The position numbers and the translations under genes are program-made. Below the pieces are notes generated by a model. The model worked only from the letters and a program-made list of their open reading frames with translations, did no database searches and was not told where the DNA came from. From assembly GCA_029856425.1 (NCBI GenBank), contig JAHQWZ010000004.1, positions 1-21,992 of the forward strand: a stretch of 21,992 nucleotides of DNA, read 5' to 3'. Origin of the DNA: Candidatus Thorarchaeota archaeon. Lineage in GTDB: Archaea > Asgardarchaeota > Thorarchaeia > Thorarchaeales > Thorarchaeaceae. The first letter of the stretch is position 1. Each line of letters opens with the position of its first letter. Below are positions 14,983 to 21,992 of the stretch, in pieces.

Positions 14983-16212
14983 ATGGGCTTGAGAGCATCT
15001 GAACATCGACTTACATTGATTGCATTGTACCTCGTAACGATGATAATGCGCGCATCATTCTACGTCACAATAGCTGTGATTCAAAGCCATTCATATTTGG
15101 GGGGCTTAACGGAATGGGAAGTTGCAGCAGTACTCATTGTCTATCCTGTGACAGAGCTCGCAACGGTTTCATTCTTTGGTTCTTACAGTGACAAGGTTGG
15201 CAGGAAGCCAATTCTAATTGCCAGTCTATTTGTAACTGGTGCAGCAGCCTTTCTCTTTGCCATAGCGCCAACAGCAGCTCTCTTACTGCCTTTTGCAGCA
15301 ATCTTCGGAATAGGAGCTGCATCTAAAGTAACAACAACCCTATCCATGATTGCAGACGCCTCAGGCGAAGATAACCGCGCACGCCTTATGGGCTACTATG
15401 ATCTCTCAACCCTAATGGGATTGGCTGGAGGTTATGGACTAGGAATTCTCCTTCTGCAGTTTGGACTTCAGCCAACTCCAATTCTCTTGGTAGCCGCTAC
15501 AGCATGTGCAATAAGTGGAGTCATAGCGTACTTATCTATCAAGGAAACCAGGAAACATGTACAGACCGATGCCAGGATGTCGGATCTCCTCCGAGAGGTT
15601 GCATCAGATAGAAGAATTCAACTAATGCTGCCAGTATATGTACCAATCATCTCATTGTATGGTTTACTCATTGCAAATGTTGAAAGGATACTCGAGGACC
15701 ACTTTGAAGAGATACTCTCTAACATTGACTTAATCATCCTCTTTGCCATGCTTGGAGGTGCCCTTGTACTTGGCATCATCACTATGGGCCATCTCTCGGA
15801 CTATATCGGCAAACGTAGACCATTCATTGTGGTAGGTCTTCTTGGCTTTGGATTTCTCGCATACCTATTGTTTACTACAGCTGAGGCAGGTGACTTTTCG
15901 GGCCTATGGGCAATTTGGCCAGTTATGCCACTCCTGGGCTTTACAGCAGGGTCTTTCCCACCAGCTGCAATGGCGTACCTCACTGACATTTCTGAAGAAG
16001 AATCCAGAGGCAGTACAATGGGCGTTTATAGCATCTTCTTCGGTTCTGGAATGATAATCGGACCTGCTGCAGGTGCATTTGCCTATACATCATATGGCTT
16101 GCTAGGATTAGCGGTGCTTGTTGCTATCCTTATCCTCATTGCTTGCATAGGCACATACTTCATGCCTGAAGCACATGGCATTAAGGCTGAAAGCATGACG
16201 AGCAACGAATAA
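14983..16212 (+). CDS. Major facilitator superfamily transporter
   Basis: A 409-residue, 12-helix MFS permease. Motif A is clear in the loop after helix 2 (GSYSDKVGRKPIL, about 66-78) and its repeat appears after helix 8 (GHLSDYIGKRRPFIV), marking the two six-helix halves. The closest flavour is drug or metabolite efflux; the substrate is unknown. ATG 14983 is chosen because GGAG (14971-14974) is 8 bases before it. The ATG at 14977 is only 2 bases from the same SD. The gene is divergent from the 120-residue gene with a shared promoter region, and a separate membrane-protein gene follows 62 bases after the stop with its own TATA box. Confidence 0.9.
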   Translation: MGLRASEHRLTLIALYLVTMIMRASFYVTIAVIQSHSYLGGLTEWEVAAVLIVYPVTELATVSFFGSYSDKVGRKPILIASLFVTGAAAFLFAIAPTAALLLPFAAIFGIGAASKVTTTLSMIADASGEDNRARLMGYYDLSTLMGLAGGYGLGILLLQFGLQPTPILLVAATACAISGVIAYLSIKETRKHVQTDARMSDLLREVASDRRIQLMLPVYVPIISLYGLLIANVERILEDHFEEILSNIDLIILFAMLGGALVLGIITMGHLSDYIGKRRPFIVVGLLGFGFLAYLLFTTAEAGDFSGLWAIWPVMPLLGFTAGSFPPAAMAYLTDISEEESRGSTMGVYSIFFGSGMIIGPAAGAFAYTSYGLLGLAVLVAILILIACIGTYFMPEAHGIKAESMTSNE

Positions 16213-16222
16213 GCAAGAGTTA

Positions 16223-16229
16223 TTATAAA
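16223..16229 (+). promoter_or_regulatory. Candidate TATA box for the six-helix membrane protein
   Basis: TTATAAA about 49 bases before ATG 16275, giving a predicted leader of about 22-25 bases that includes the SD GGGGAG. One of the better TATA matches in the window. Confidence 0.55.
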
Positions 16230-16274
16230 GCGACGCACACTTCGGCTTAGTCACTCCAATCGGGGAGATTCAAC

Positions 16275-16892
16275 ATGGTTAGAATTACTACCATCAGTAA
16301 CATTCTATCTGGTATCGGCATTGCCATCCTGGCCTTCTCCGCGATACTCAAGTATCTGCTAGAAGGTCTTGGTCAGGCTGGCACTGCATATCCTTTCTAT
16401 GCATGGATAATAGGTGCTGGCCTATTAGTCATTGTCATCCTCGCAAGTGCCATTAACACCTTCACTGAGAGGACAGGCTTTGTACACCCTGAAGACAAAC
16501 TTGTGAGTAACATGTTTGTTTTCCTAATGGCAATTGCTACAATCCTGATATTGGGACTTTTAGACGAAGGGCTTGATTTCCAGAGAAACCTCTTTGACAT
16601 GGGCGCTATGATAGTCATAGCCTATATTTTCCTCTTCATATTCGTCTTCTTCAGCGGCGAGATCACTGAAGCTGGAGAAATGGGACAAGTCAAAGAGATG
16701 ACAGCTCGCTTCATGCTGGTTTCCCTTTTGCTTGGAGCGATAATGGCCGGGGTGAAAGTCGGTCTCGACATCATCTGGGAGGCAACTGGCTCATATAATT
16801 GGGCTGCAGGTGCTCTCGGAGTATTTGCCCTAGCACTTGTTGTCCTAATTGTAGCATTTCTTGGTCGAAGATACGAACCTGTAGGACAATAG
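16275..16892 (+). CDS. Six-helix membrane protein of unknown function
   Basis: A 205-residue protein with six predicted membrane helices (about 7-29, 42-63, 77-97, 105-126, 145-166, 176-198). The loops are short; two have acidic or charged residues (LLDEGLDFQRN; SGEITEAGEMGQVKEM). No family is recognised. The helix count and small loops suggest a single-domain membrane protein rather than half of a large permease. The ATG has a strong SD, GGGGAG, 7 bases upstream, its own TATA box, and a hairpin terminator downstream, so it is likely a single-gene transcript. Confidence 0.75.
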   Translation: MVRITTISNILSGIGIAILAFSAILKYLLEGLGQAGTAYPFYAWIIGAGLLVIVILASAINTFTERTGFVHPEDKLVSNMFVFLMAIATILILGLLDEGLDFQRNLFDMGAMIVIAYIFLFIFVFFSGEITEAGEMGQVKEMTARFMLVSLLLGAIMAGVKVGLDIIWEATGSYNWAAGALGVFALALVVLIVAFLGRRYEPVGQ

Positions 16893-16903
16893 CAAGAATA
16901 ACT

Positions 16904-16946
16904 GGGATGGATTCTTTCCATCCCCTTCTTCTCTTTCTTCCTTTTT
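16904..16946 (+). terminator. Hairpin plus pyrimidine-tract terminator
   Basis: GGGATGGA (16904-16911) and TCCATCCC (16917-16924) form a perfect 8-bp stem around a TTCTT loop. A tract of 22 pyrimidine-rich bases ending in TTTTT follows. It starts 11 bases after the stop of the six-helix protein. The tract is on the plus strand only, so it would not end the convergent enoyl-CoA hydratase transcript. Archaea need mainly the U-tract, so the stem is a bonus. Confidence 0.75.
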
Positions 16947-16968
16947 GAATTGTTGAGACTACCACCCA

Positions 16969-17781
16969 TCACCTATGTTTAAACTCAGGTTTACGTTTCT
17001 CGAGAAATGCTGCAACGCCTTCACGAACATCGTGCGTATCGAATGTCTGACAAAAGGCATCGAGTTCATGCTTCAGATGATCCTCGAGTGACATTTGCCA
17101 AGAGTTGTCCAGAGATCGATTTGCAAGCCCAACAGCAACTCCTGGTTTGCTGGCAAGAGTCATAGCAAGCTCGAATGCAGCTTTCCTGAGTGCATCCACA
17201 GATTCAAAGACCTTGTTCACAAGTCCGACTCTGAGTGATTCTTCTGCAGAAATCAGGCTGCCAGTAAGAACCATCTCTTTGGCGATTCCAAGGCCAACGA
17301 TTCTCGGGAGTCTGGCTGTGCCGCCATTGCCAGGTATTGTTCCAAGGTTGATTTCTGGTAGACCAAATCTCGCGTTCGCAGATGCATATCTAATGTCACT
17401 AGCCATTGCAATCTCACAGCCGCCACCAAGAGCATATCCATTCACAGCCGCGATTGCGGGTTTATTCATCGAATCCAAGAATCTGGATATGTCTCGGCTG
17501 GATTCGACAACAGGTTTGATGGTCTTTGAATCCCGACCAACAAAATCATTGATATCCGCGCCCGAAATGAACGCTTTCTCACCAGTACCAGTCAGAATGA
17601 CTGCTCTCACTGAGGGATCCTCTTCCGCTCGCCTTAGCATCTCATATAGGGTTTTCTTGACAGACATATTTAGTGCATTATATTTCTCCGGTCGATTTAC
17701 GGTGATTGTAGCAACCGCATCCTCTTTGTTGTAAAGAACTTCATCATCCAGCAATCCACCACTCCTCCGCTTAAGATTCAT
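16969..17781 (-). CDS. Enoyl-CoA hydratase (crotonase family)
   Basis: A 270-residue enoyl-CoA hydratase that adds water to trans-2-enoyl-CoA in beta-oxidation or the reverse pathway. The crotonase fold is clear: TITVNRPEKYNAL, the oxyanion-hole region SGADINDF (about 73-80), and GGGCEIAM...FGLPEINLGTIPGNGGTARL. Both catalytic glutamates of true hydratases are present, E123 (GGGCE) and E143 (LPE), which favours hydratase over isomerase-only paralogues. I start at ATG 17781, which overlaps the dehydrogenase stop as ATGA; a longer frame from 17808 would lie inside the dehydrogenase gene. There is no good SD, so translation probably depends on re-initiation after the upstream gene. It is the last gene of a three-gene minus-strand operon. 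Confidence 0.92.
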   Translation of the reverse strand: MNLKRRSGGLLDDEVLYNKEDAVATITVNRPEKYNALNMSVKKTLYEMLRRAEEDPSVRAVILTGTGEKAFISGADINDFVGRDSKTIKPVVESSRDISRFLDSMNKPAIAAVNGYALGGGCEIAMASDIRYASANARFGLPEINLGTIPGNGGTARLPRIVGLGIAKEMVLTGSLISAEESLRVGLVNKVFESVDALRKAAFELAMTLASKPGVAVGLANRSLDNSWQMSLEDHLKHELDAFCQTFDTHDVREGVAAFLEKRKPEFKHR

Positions 17782-18905
17782 TGAAGCATTTTGGGAAGAC
17801 TGTAGCAATCACCAAACTCGCTGTGAAGTTTCTTCAACTCTTCGCGAATCATATCCAGTCCCAGGCGTTCAATTGTATCAAAAGGACCCTCTTTGTAGTT
17901 GGTACCAAGTATCATTGCTTTGTTTATGTCTTCCTTTGTTGCAATCCCTTCCTCGACCTCTATCATTGCCTCCCTCAAATATGGGAGTATAATTCGGAGT
18001 GTAAGCCATTCTGGGTCCACACCCTTTGGCTCTTCAAGAACAGACTCTTTGTCCTCACCATATTCATAGAATCCACTACCAGACTTTCTGCCGAGGGTAC
18101 CAGCTTCTACAAGGCGTTTCAGAGTCTCAGGGGGTTGGAAGCAATCACCTAATTCCCTATAGAGTGTACTGGAAGTACCGAGTGAAACATCCAAACCAAC
18201 AAAGTCAGACAATTCGAATGGACCCATGGGCACTCCATATTGCTCTTTCAAAGCCGTATCAATCTCTCTAAGTGTTGCAATGCCCCTCTCATATGTCAGA
18301 ATGCATTCTCTTCCCATTTTTGCCCTTATTCTATTCACAATGAATCCAGGACTGTCCTTCGCCTTAACTGTGGTTTTGCCTTGGTTCTCACCTACTACTA
18401 TTGCGGCAATGATTGTGTCTTCGCTCGTTTGTTCTCCAATAATGATCTCAAGCAGCTTCATCGCTGGGACAGGAGAAAAGTAATGCATCCCAACAACCTT
18501 GTCAGGTCTCTCTGTGACTTTGCCAAGCTCACTTATGCTAAGTGATGATGTGTTGGATGCCAAAATTGTACGAGGGGTGGCGGCAGCATCCATTCTCTTG
18601 AATAGGTCCTTTTTGACGTCCATGTCCTCGTAGACGGCTTCGATGACTAAGTCAACATTGCTTACTGCATCATCCACACTCGTTGTGGTCTTTACGCGTC
18701 CAAGAAGGTCCTCAGCCTCAGAATCTGAGAGTTTGCTTCTTTTGACTCCAGATTCTACATAGGACCGCAATCTCTCCATTCCTTTTCCGATGGCTTCATC
18801 ATTAATGTCCACCATCGTCACATCATAATCAGACCATGCAGACACATAGGAGATTCCTGAGCCCATCAATCCAGCACCGATGACTGCGATTTTCTTGACA
18901 TTCAT
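17778..18905 (-). CDS. 3-hydroxyacyl-CoA dehydrogenase
   Basis: A 375-residue NAD-dependent dehydrogenase converting (S)-3-hydroxyacyl-CoA to 3-ketoacyl-CoA. The N-terminal Rossmann domain has GAGLMGSG (10-17) and Asp33 after the second strand (NAD preference). The catalytic set is visible: S120 (ASNTSSLS), H141 (VGMHYFSPVP), E153 (LLEII) and N191 (SPGFIVNR). A first 3HCDH C-terminal domain (about 186-285) is followed by a second, shorter one (about 300-375, with GTNYKEGPFD). The double C-terminal domain is typical of the dehydrogenase part of archaeal dehydrogenase-crotonase fusions. I start at ATG 18905 (MNVKKIAVIGAG), two bases after the nitroreductase stop, with GGAGG about 10 bases upstream. 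Confidence 0.93.
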   Translation of the reverse strand: MNVKKIAVIGAGLMGSGISYVSAWSDYDVTMVDINDEAIGKGMERLRSYVESGVKRSKLSDSEAEDLLGRVKTTTSVDDAVSNVDLVIEAVYEDMDVKKDLFKRMDAAATPRTILASNTSSLSISELGKVTERPDKVVGMHYFSPVPAMKLLEIIIGEQTSEDTIIAAIVVGENQGKTTVKAKDSPGFIVNRIRAKMGRECILTYERGIATLREIDTALKEQYGVPMGPFELSDFVGLDVSLGTSSTLYRELGDCFQPPETLKRLVEAGTLGRKSGSGFYEYGEDKESVLEEPKGVDPEWLTLRIILPYLREAMIEVEEGIATKEDINKAMILGTNYKEGPFDTIERLGLDMIREELKKLHSEFGDCYSLPKMLQ

Positions 18906-18907
18906 TC

Positions 18908-19678
18908 TCAAGTGCCCTCCTTCCTTCCAAATGCCAATCTCTTGTATGGACAGCCCCAACGTTCATGATATAGTAGTCCTTCAAGAGGTGGCCTGCTGGG
19001 TCCCAGGGGTCTTGCTGTTATTGGAACTCCAATGCAAAATGCTGTGATGGGAGTCCAAATTGGGGGAATCCCAAGCCTGTCACGAATTAGTTGAGTGTGG
19101 CGTGGGTCAGAACAGACTAGAGCCTCGTATCCACAACCATATCCCATTGATGTTGCAACCATCCACATGTTCTGCACAGCCATACCAGCAGTGACAGAAC
19201 CAAATAGCTCATTTGGGTACAACTTGGTCGCATCATTCCAAGCATCACTAGCACAAACTATGATGACAGCATCGCTCTTCTCAGGATACCTGAATAGCTC
19301 GCCATCCCGGAGCCGAGAATAGATTGCCGCTCTAAATTCATCCCCCACATACCAATTTCGTCCACTTGTGATTTCAAAAGGAGCAGATCCAAAAACCTTC
19401 TGAGCGTTCTCCTGTGCAATGTCTGCCAAGAATTCCTTCATTTCTTGATCATCTCTGATAACGATAAGCCGAATCGATAGCATATTCTCGGGACTCGGAG
19501 CATGCCGAGCCGCCTCCAAAATTAGTTCCAGGTGATTATCAGGTATTTTCCCACCAGTGAAATGACGAATTGATCGTCTTGACCGTATATGCATCATCGC
19601 CTGCATTCCCTGAGCAATTCTTGTGTCCTCAATTGATTCCTCGGAAGCTTTCTCTATATTATCAGACTCTGTTGTCAT
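18908..19678 (-). CDS. Nitroreductase-family FMN oxidoreductase
   Basis: A 256-residue flavoprotein of the nitroreductase superfamily, which transfers electrons from NAD(P)H to varied substrates. The FMN-binding start motif RSRRSIRHF (32-40) is followed by ILEAARHAPSPENMLSIRLIVI and the helix-strand unit AGMAVQNMWMVATSMGYGCGY. An N-terminal extension of about 25 acidic residues precedes the fold. The SD GAGG is 8 bases before ATG 19678 and supports that start over the ATG at residue 25. It leads a minus-strand operon with the two beta-oxidation enzymes, two bases from the dehydrogenase start. A redox role linked to acyl-CoA metabolism is possible but not shown. Confidence 0.87.
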   Translation of the reverse strand: MTTESDNIEKASEESIEDTRIAQGMQAMMHIRSRRSIRHFTGGKIPDNHLELILEAARHAPSPENMLSIRLIVIRDDQEMKEFLADIAQENAQKVFGSAPFEITSGRNWYVGDEFRAAIYSRLRDGELFRYPEKSDAVIIVCASDAWNDATKLYPNELFGSVTAGMAVQNMWMVATSMGYGCGYEALVCSDPRHTQLIRDRLGIPPIWTPITAFCIGVPITARPLGPSRPPLEGLLYHERWGCPYKRLAFGRKEGT

Positions 19679-19730
19679 TTATGGAGCCTCATTTTTCGGA
19701 TTGCATGATACAGACCTATGGCGCCAGCCG

Positions 19731-19740
19731 CAATAAAAAC
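19731..19740 (-). promoter_or_regulatory. Candidate TATA box for the nitroreductase-HAD-ECH operon
   Basis: Minus-strand GTTTTTATTG about 55-60 bases before ATG 19678, preceded by GAAAGAG, a purine-rich BRE-like stretch. It lies in the 198-base divergent gap. For the HerA gene on the other side I see no convincing TATA, only a weak GAAATAAG near 19804. Confidence 0.4.
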
Positions 19741-19876
19741 CTCTTTCATAACCAGCAAAATTGATTGGAGATTAATGATTATTCTAGCAACCCTCCCAGT
19801 AAATGAAATAAGGGTCCGAAATGAACCTCATTCTAGTCCTTGAGAGGATTCGCTGGATAGTCAAAGGTGACACAAT

Positions 19877-21844
19877 ATGGCAGATAACAAGCTCTGGCTC
19901 GGCAACTATCTTGATGAAGATGGAAAAAGAACGGACAAGAAGTTCGAGATTTCAATTGACCTCCTCCGGCGGCACGGCGGCATCTTTGGTTCGACAGGTT
20001 CAGGAAAAACTGTTCTTAGCAAAGTCATTCTCGAAGAAGCAGCTCTTGAGGGAATCCCTGTAATCGCATTTGATCCGCAAGGTGATATTGCCTCACTGAT
20101 GCTACCTGGAGATCCAAAGGAGCTAAATGAGAAAGGAGTTCCAGATAGCCTGCTCAAGGAGTATATGGATAAGGTGATTGTGAGAGTCTATACTCCTGCC
20201 AGTAGCAAAGGTCTAGCCATCTCAATCAATCCACTGAAGCTCCCGGATCCAAAAGCGGACCAAGATGACATCATTCGACTCTTGGATAACTGTGCAAGAA
20301 CGCTAACAAAGGTGCTGACCAAAGTAGGTGGTCTGTCTAGATCTTGGGAGGGAAAGTCTTTCGCGGTTCTTTACGAACTTCTCCGGACAATCTGGGAAGG
20401 TGGGAAGGATGTTGATGACCTTAAAGAACTAGCTGATATGTTGACTGTCCCCACTGAAGAGATAGGCATAGACTTGGAACCATACATGAAATTATCTGAA
20501 AGGCAAACTCTAGCTACAAGAATTAGGACTCTTACTGTCGGGTCTTCACAGCTTCTCTTCAAAGAGGAAGGCCAGATTGACTTTGACCATCTCACCAAAA
20601 AAGTGGACGGCAAGACACCAATCAATGTAATCTTCCTGAAGACACTTCGAAGCGAAGAAGAGAAACATTTCTTCATCTCAATCGTCCTTAATCAGCTCTA
20701 TTCCTGGATGCTGCGCCAAGGATTCACAGATGATCCACGAATGATTCTGTTCCAAGACGAGGCTGCGCCCTTCATTCCTGCAGGCATGCGAGCACCCGGA
20801 CCAAAAGAGACATTCTTACTCATGTTCAGGCAGGCTAGGAAGTACGGTATTGAGTGTGTAATTGCTACACAGAGCCCAAAGGACATCGACTACAAGGCCT
20901 TTGAGCAGTTCAACTCCATTGCCTCTGGCAGGATTAGCAGTGAGCAATCCCTTAAGGTTCTTGAGAGGATTCTCGAACCCATTGCGGGTGAAAAGGCATC
21001 GGAAGAGATAATCACAGCACTGCCAGGACAGCAGACTGCCTCCTTCATCTTTTCATCAGCTGACCTCAAACCAAAGGTGAACCACATCGGTGTAAGATGG
21101 CTTCTCACCAGACACATCACTCTGACGGAGAAAGATGTTCAGAAGCATATGTCAGTTCTAAGGCAAGAGCAGGAGAAAATCCTCAAGAAACTCGAAGAGG
21201 AACGACTTGCCAGAGAAGAGGCTGAACGAAAAGAGCGAGAGAAAAAGGCTGCCGAACGCAAAGCGGAGCAGGAAAGACAGCGCAAGGAAGCTGAGCGGAC
21301 AAAGGTAGAGGCAGAGCGGCTGAAGAAAGAAGAGGAGGAGAGAAAGCGGCTTGAGGCTGAAATAGCCGCCAAGAAAGCCAGATTCAAGAGCGCAAAGAAT
21401 GACGATAAAGTCTTCGATACTAAGGGCCAGGCAGGCATGGTTTCGTATGAAGATTTGATGAATGGATTCGTTGCAAAGATTGAAGCTGTGGCAAAGACCT
21501 CGTTTGGCCTTCCGTTCCTCAAAGAACTTGTCAAAGTGGGCGAATTGAATTATGAGAAAGCTCTGACGTACTATCTCAAAGAAACAAAGGCTGCATTAAA
21601 GCAAGGTCTAGCGAAGCGGATAATGAAAGAAGAAACTAAACGTGGAAAAACTAGGAAGGTAGATTTCATACTCTATGACTTTGATTACGTTCTCAATCAG
21701 GTCATAAAGAGCATGGGAATCAAACAACCGGAATATGTCGATGAAGCTCGGCTTAGAAAAAGATTTGAAGAGATTGTCAAGAAGGCGTCAAAGAATAGTC
21801 TTCTTGAAAGAATCGTCTTAGGTGAGCCGTTTCTGCAGTTCTAA
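19877..21844 (+). CDS. HerA-like ATPase with a C-terminal coiled coil
   Basis: A 655-residue ATPase of the HerA/FtsK superfamily (DUF87/DUF853-like). The N-terminal core shows Walker A GSTGSGKT (38-45), FDPQGDI (65-71), Walker B MILFQDEA (289-296, with D294-E295) and a sensor motif ATQSPKDID (330-338). A helical lid region lies between. From about 420 to 508 comes a long Glu/Arg/Lys-rich coiled coil (LEEERLAREEAERKEREK and similar). The C-terminal 130 residues form a further mixed-charge helical domain. HerA proteins pump or process DNA, often with NurA nuclease; no NurA is in this window and the usual N-terminal HAS barrel is missing, so the role is open. ATG 19877 has a strong SD, AGGTGA, 6 bases upstream. 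Confidence 0.88.
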   Translation: MADNKLWLGNYLDEDGKRTDKKFEISIDLLRRHGGIFGSTGSGKTVLSKVILEEAALEGIPVIAFDPQGDIASLMLPGDPKELNEKGVPDSLLKEYMDKVIVRVYTPASSKGLAISINPLKLPDPKADQDDIIRLLDNCARTLTKVLTKVGGLSRSWEGKSFAVLYELLRTIWEGGKDVDDLKELADMLTVPTEEIGIDLEPYMKLSERQTLATRIRTLTVGSSQLLFKEEGQIDFDHLTKKVDGKTPINVIFLKTLRSEEEKHFFISIVLNQLYSWMLRQGFTDDPRMILFQDEAAPFIPAGMRAPGPKETFLLMFRQARKYGIECVIATQSPKDIDYKAFEQFNSIASGRISSEQSLKVLERILEPIAGEKASEEIITALPGQQTASFIFSSADLKPKVNHIGVRWLLTRHITLTEKDVQKHMSVLRQEQEKILKKLEEERLAREEAERKEREKKAAERKAEQERQRKEAERTKVEAERLKKEEEERKRLEAEIAAKKARFKSAKNDDKVFDTKGQAGMVSYEDLMNGFVAKIEAVAKTSFGLPFLKELVKVGELNYEKALTYYLKETKAALKQGLAKRIMKEETKRGKTRKVDFILYDFDYVLNQVIKSMGIKQPEYVDEARLRKRFEEIVKKASKNSLLERIVLGEPFLQF

Positions 21845-21869
21845 GGGCAATCCGCATTCATCTTTTGAA

Positions 21870-21992
21870 TCAAACGATTCTGTAAATACTGTGACCAACC
21901 ATTTTGCAGTCTAGCCACCTCTCAATCATATCGATTGTAATTTCTATTGCTGAGTTAAGAATCTGATTCGTCGCCGCTTGAGCAGCATAGAT
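21870..21992 (-). CDS. 3' end of a minus-strand gene, 40 residues visible
   Basis: Reading leftwards from the window edge, one frame stays open for 40 codons to a TGA at 21870. The other two minus-strand frames hit stops early. The visible C-terminus is helical and amphipathic (AAQAATNQILNSAIEITIDM) and ends in HSIYRIV. It converges on the HerA gene with 25 bases between stops. The protein is unknown, and chance openness over this short length is possible. Confidence 0.45.
   Translation of the reverse strand: MYAAQAATNQILNSAIEITIDMIERWLDCKMVGHSIYRIV

Noticed and set aside
17105..17734. Plus-strand open frame of 209 codons
   Set aside because: Antisense to the enoyl-CoA hydratase, which has all family motifs.
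21180..21400. Repeated AAAGA/GAGGC-like runs that look like a nucleotide repeat
   Set aside because: They come from Glu/Lys/Arg codon usage in the coiled coil; there is no fixed repeat unit.
21139..21534. Minus-strand Ser/Arg/Phe-rich open frame of 131 codons
   Set aside because: It is the reverse complement of the Glu/Lys/Arg coiled coil of the HerA-like ATPase, which commonly leaves the other strand open.
1..21992. CRISPR array, tRNA, rRNA or insertion-sequence ends
   Set aside because: Reading the gaps between genes I saw no regularly spaced repeats, no cloverleaf-like sequence with TTCGA/CCA features, and no transposase or terminal inverted repeats.

Overview
The window reads as a piece of an archaeal chromosome. 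The main pointers are an F420-dependent methylene-tetrahydromethanopterin reductase (Mer), a DUF131-family membrane protein, an archaeal-type Ski2-like helicase with a zinc-binding insert, a HerA-like ATPase, and TATA-type promoters combined with strong Shine-Dalgarno (SD) sites of the AGGTGA/GGAGG kind. An H4MPT-based C1 enzyme beside beta-oxidation genes and a moderate GC content would fit an uncultivated Asgard lineage such as Thorarchaeia. That lineage guess is inference from gene content, not something a marker in the window proves. I saw no rRNA, tRNA, CRISPR array, insertion sequence or phage gene. The gene density is high and no stretch over 300 bases lacks a gene.

Layout. (1) 1-2122, minus strand: a zinc alcohol dehydrogenase of the MDR family followed by a PHP-domain protein that runs off the left edge. 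(2) 2285-4257, plus: mer and a two-domain protein of possible GNAT fold. (3) 4322-6192, plus: a beta-CASP metallo-beta-lactamase nuclease translationally coupled to an unknown acidic protein, then a DUF131 membrane protein. (4) 6189-6832: two small divergent zinc proteins, one with 14 cysteines in 84 residues. (5) 6835-11468, minus: a tight three-gene operon of two unrecognised proteins and a large DEAD/DEAH-type helicase, in which all three genes start with TTG behind a good SD site. (6) 11618-14909, minus: a two-helix membrane peptide, an unknown charged protein, and a DASS/SLC13 anion transporter preceded by a small unknown gene that looks leaderless. (7) 14983-16892, plus: an MFS transporter and a six-helix membrane protein closed by a clear hairpin terminator. 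(8) 16969-19678, minus: nitroreductase, 3-hydroxyacyl-CoA dehydrogenase and enoyl-CoA hydratase, the last two overlapping by ATGA in the domain order of the known archaeal fusion enzyme. (9) 19877-21844, plus: a HerA-like ATPase with a long charged coiled coil, converging on the 3' end of a minus-strand gene cut by the right edge.

How the genes work together. The window mixes carbon metabolism (Mer, HAD/ECH, alcohol dehydrogenase) with nucleic-acid enzymes (PHP protein, beta-CASP nuclease, helicase, HerA ATPase). The best candidate for an undescribed system is the helicase operon at 6835-11468: two proteins I do not recognise are coupled by a 4-base overlap and sit directly upstream of a helicase. 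A second candidate is the beta-CASP nuclease with its coupled partner at 4322-5902.

Several starts were moved from the longest open frame on SD or TATA evidence (mer, beta-CASP, its partner, the 120-residue gene, MFS, HAD, ECH). The reasons are given in each entry.
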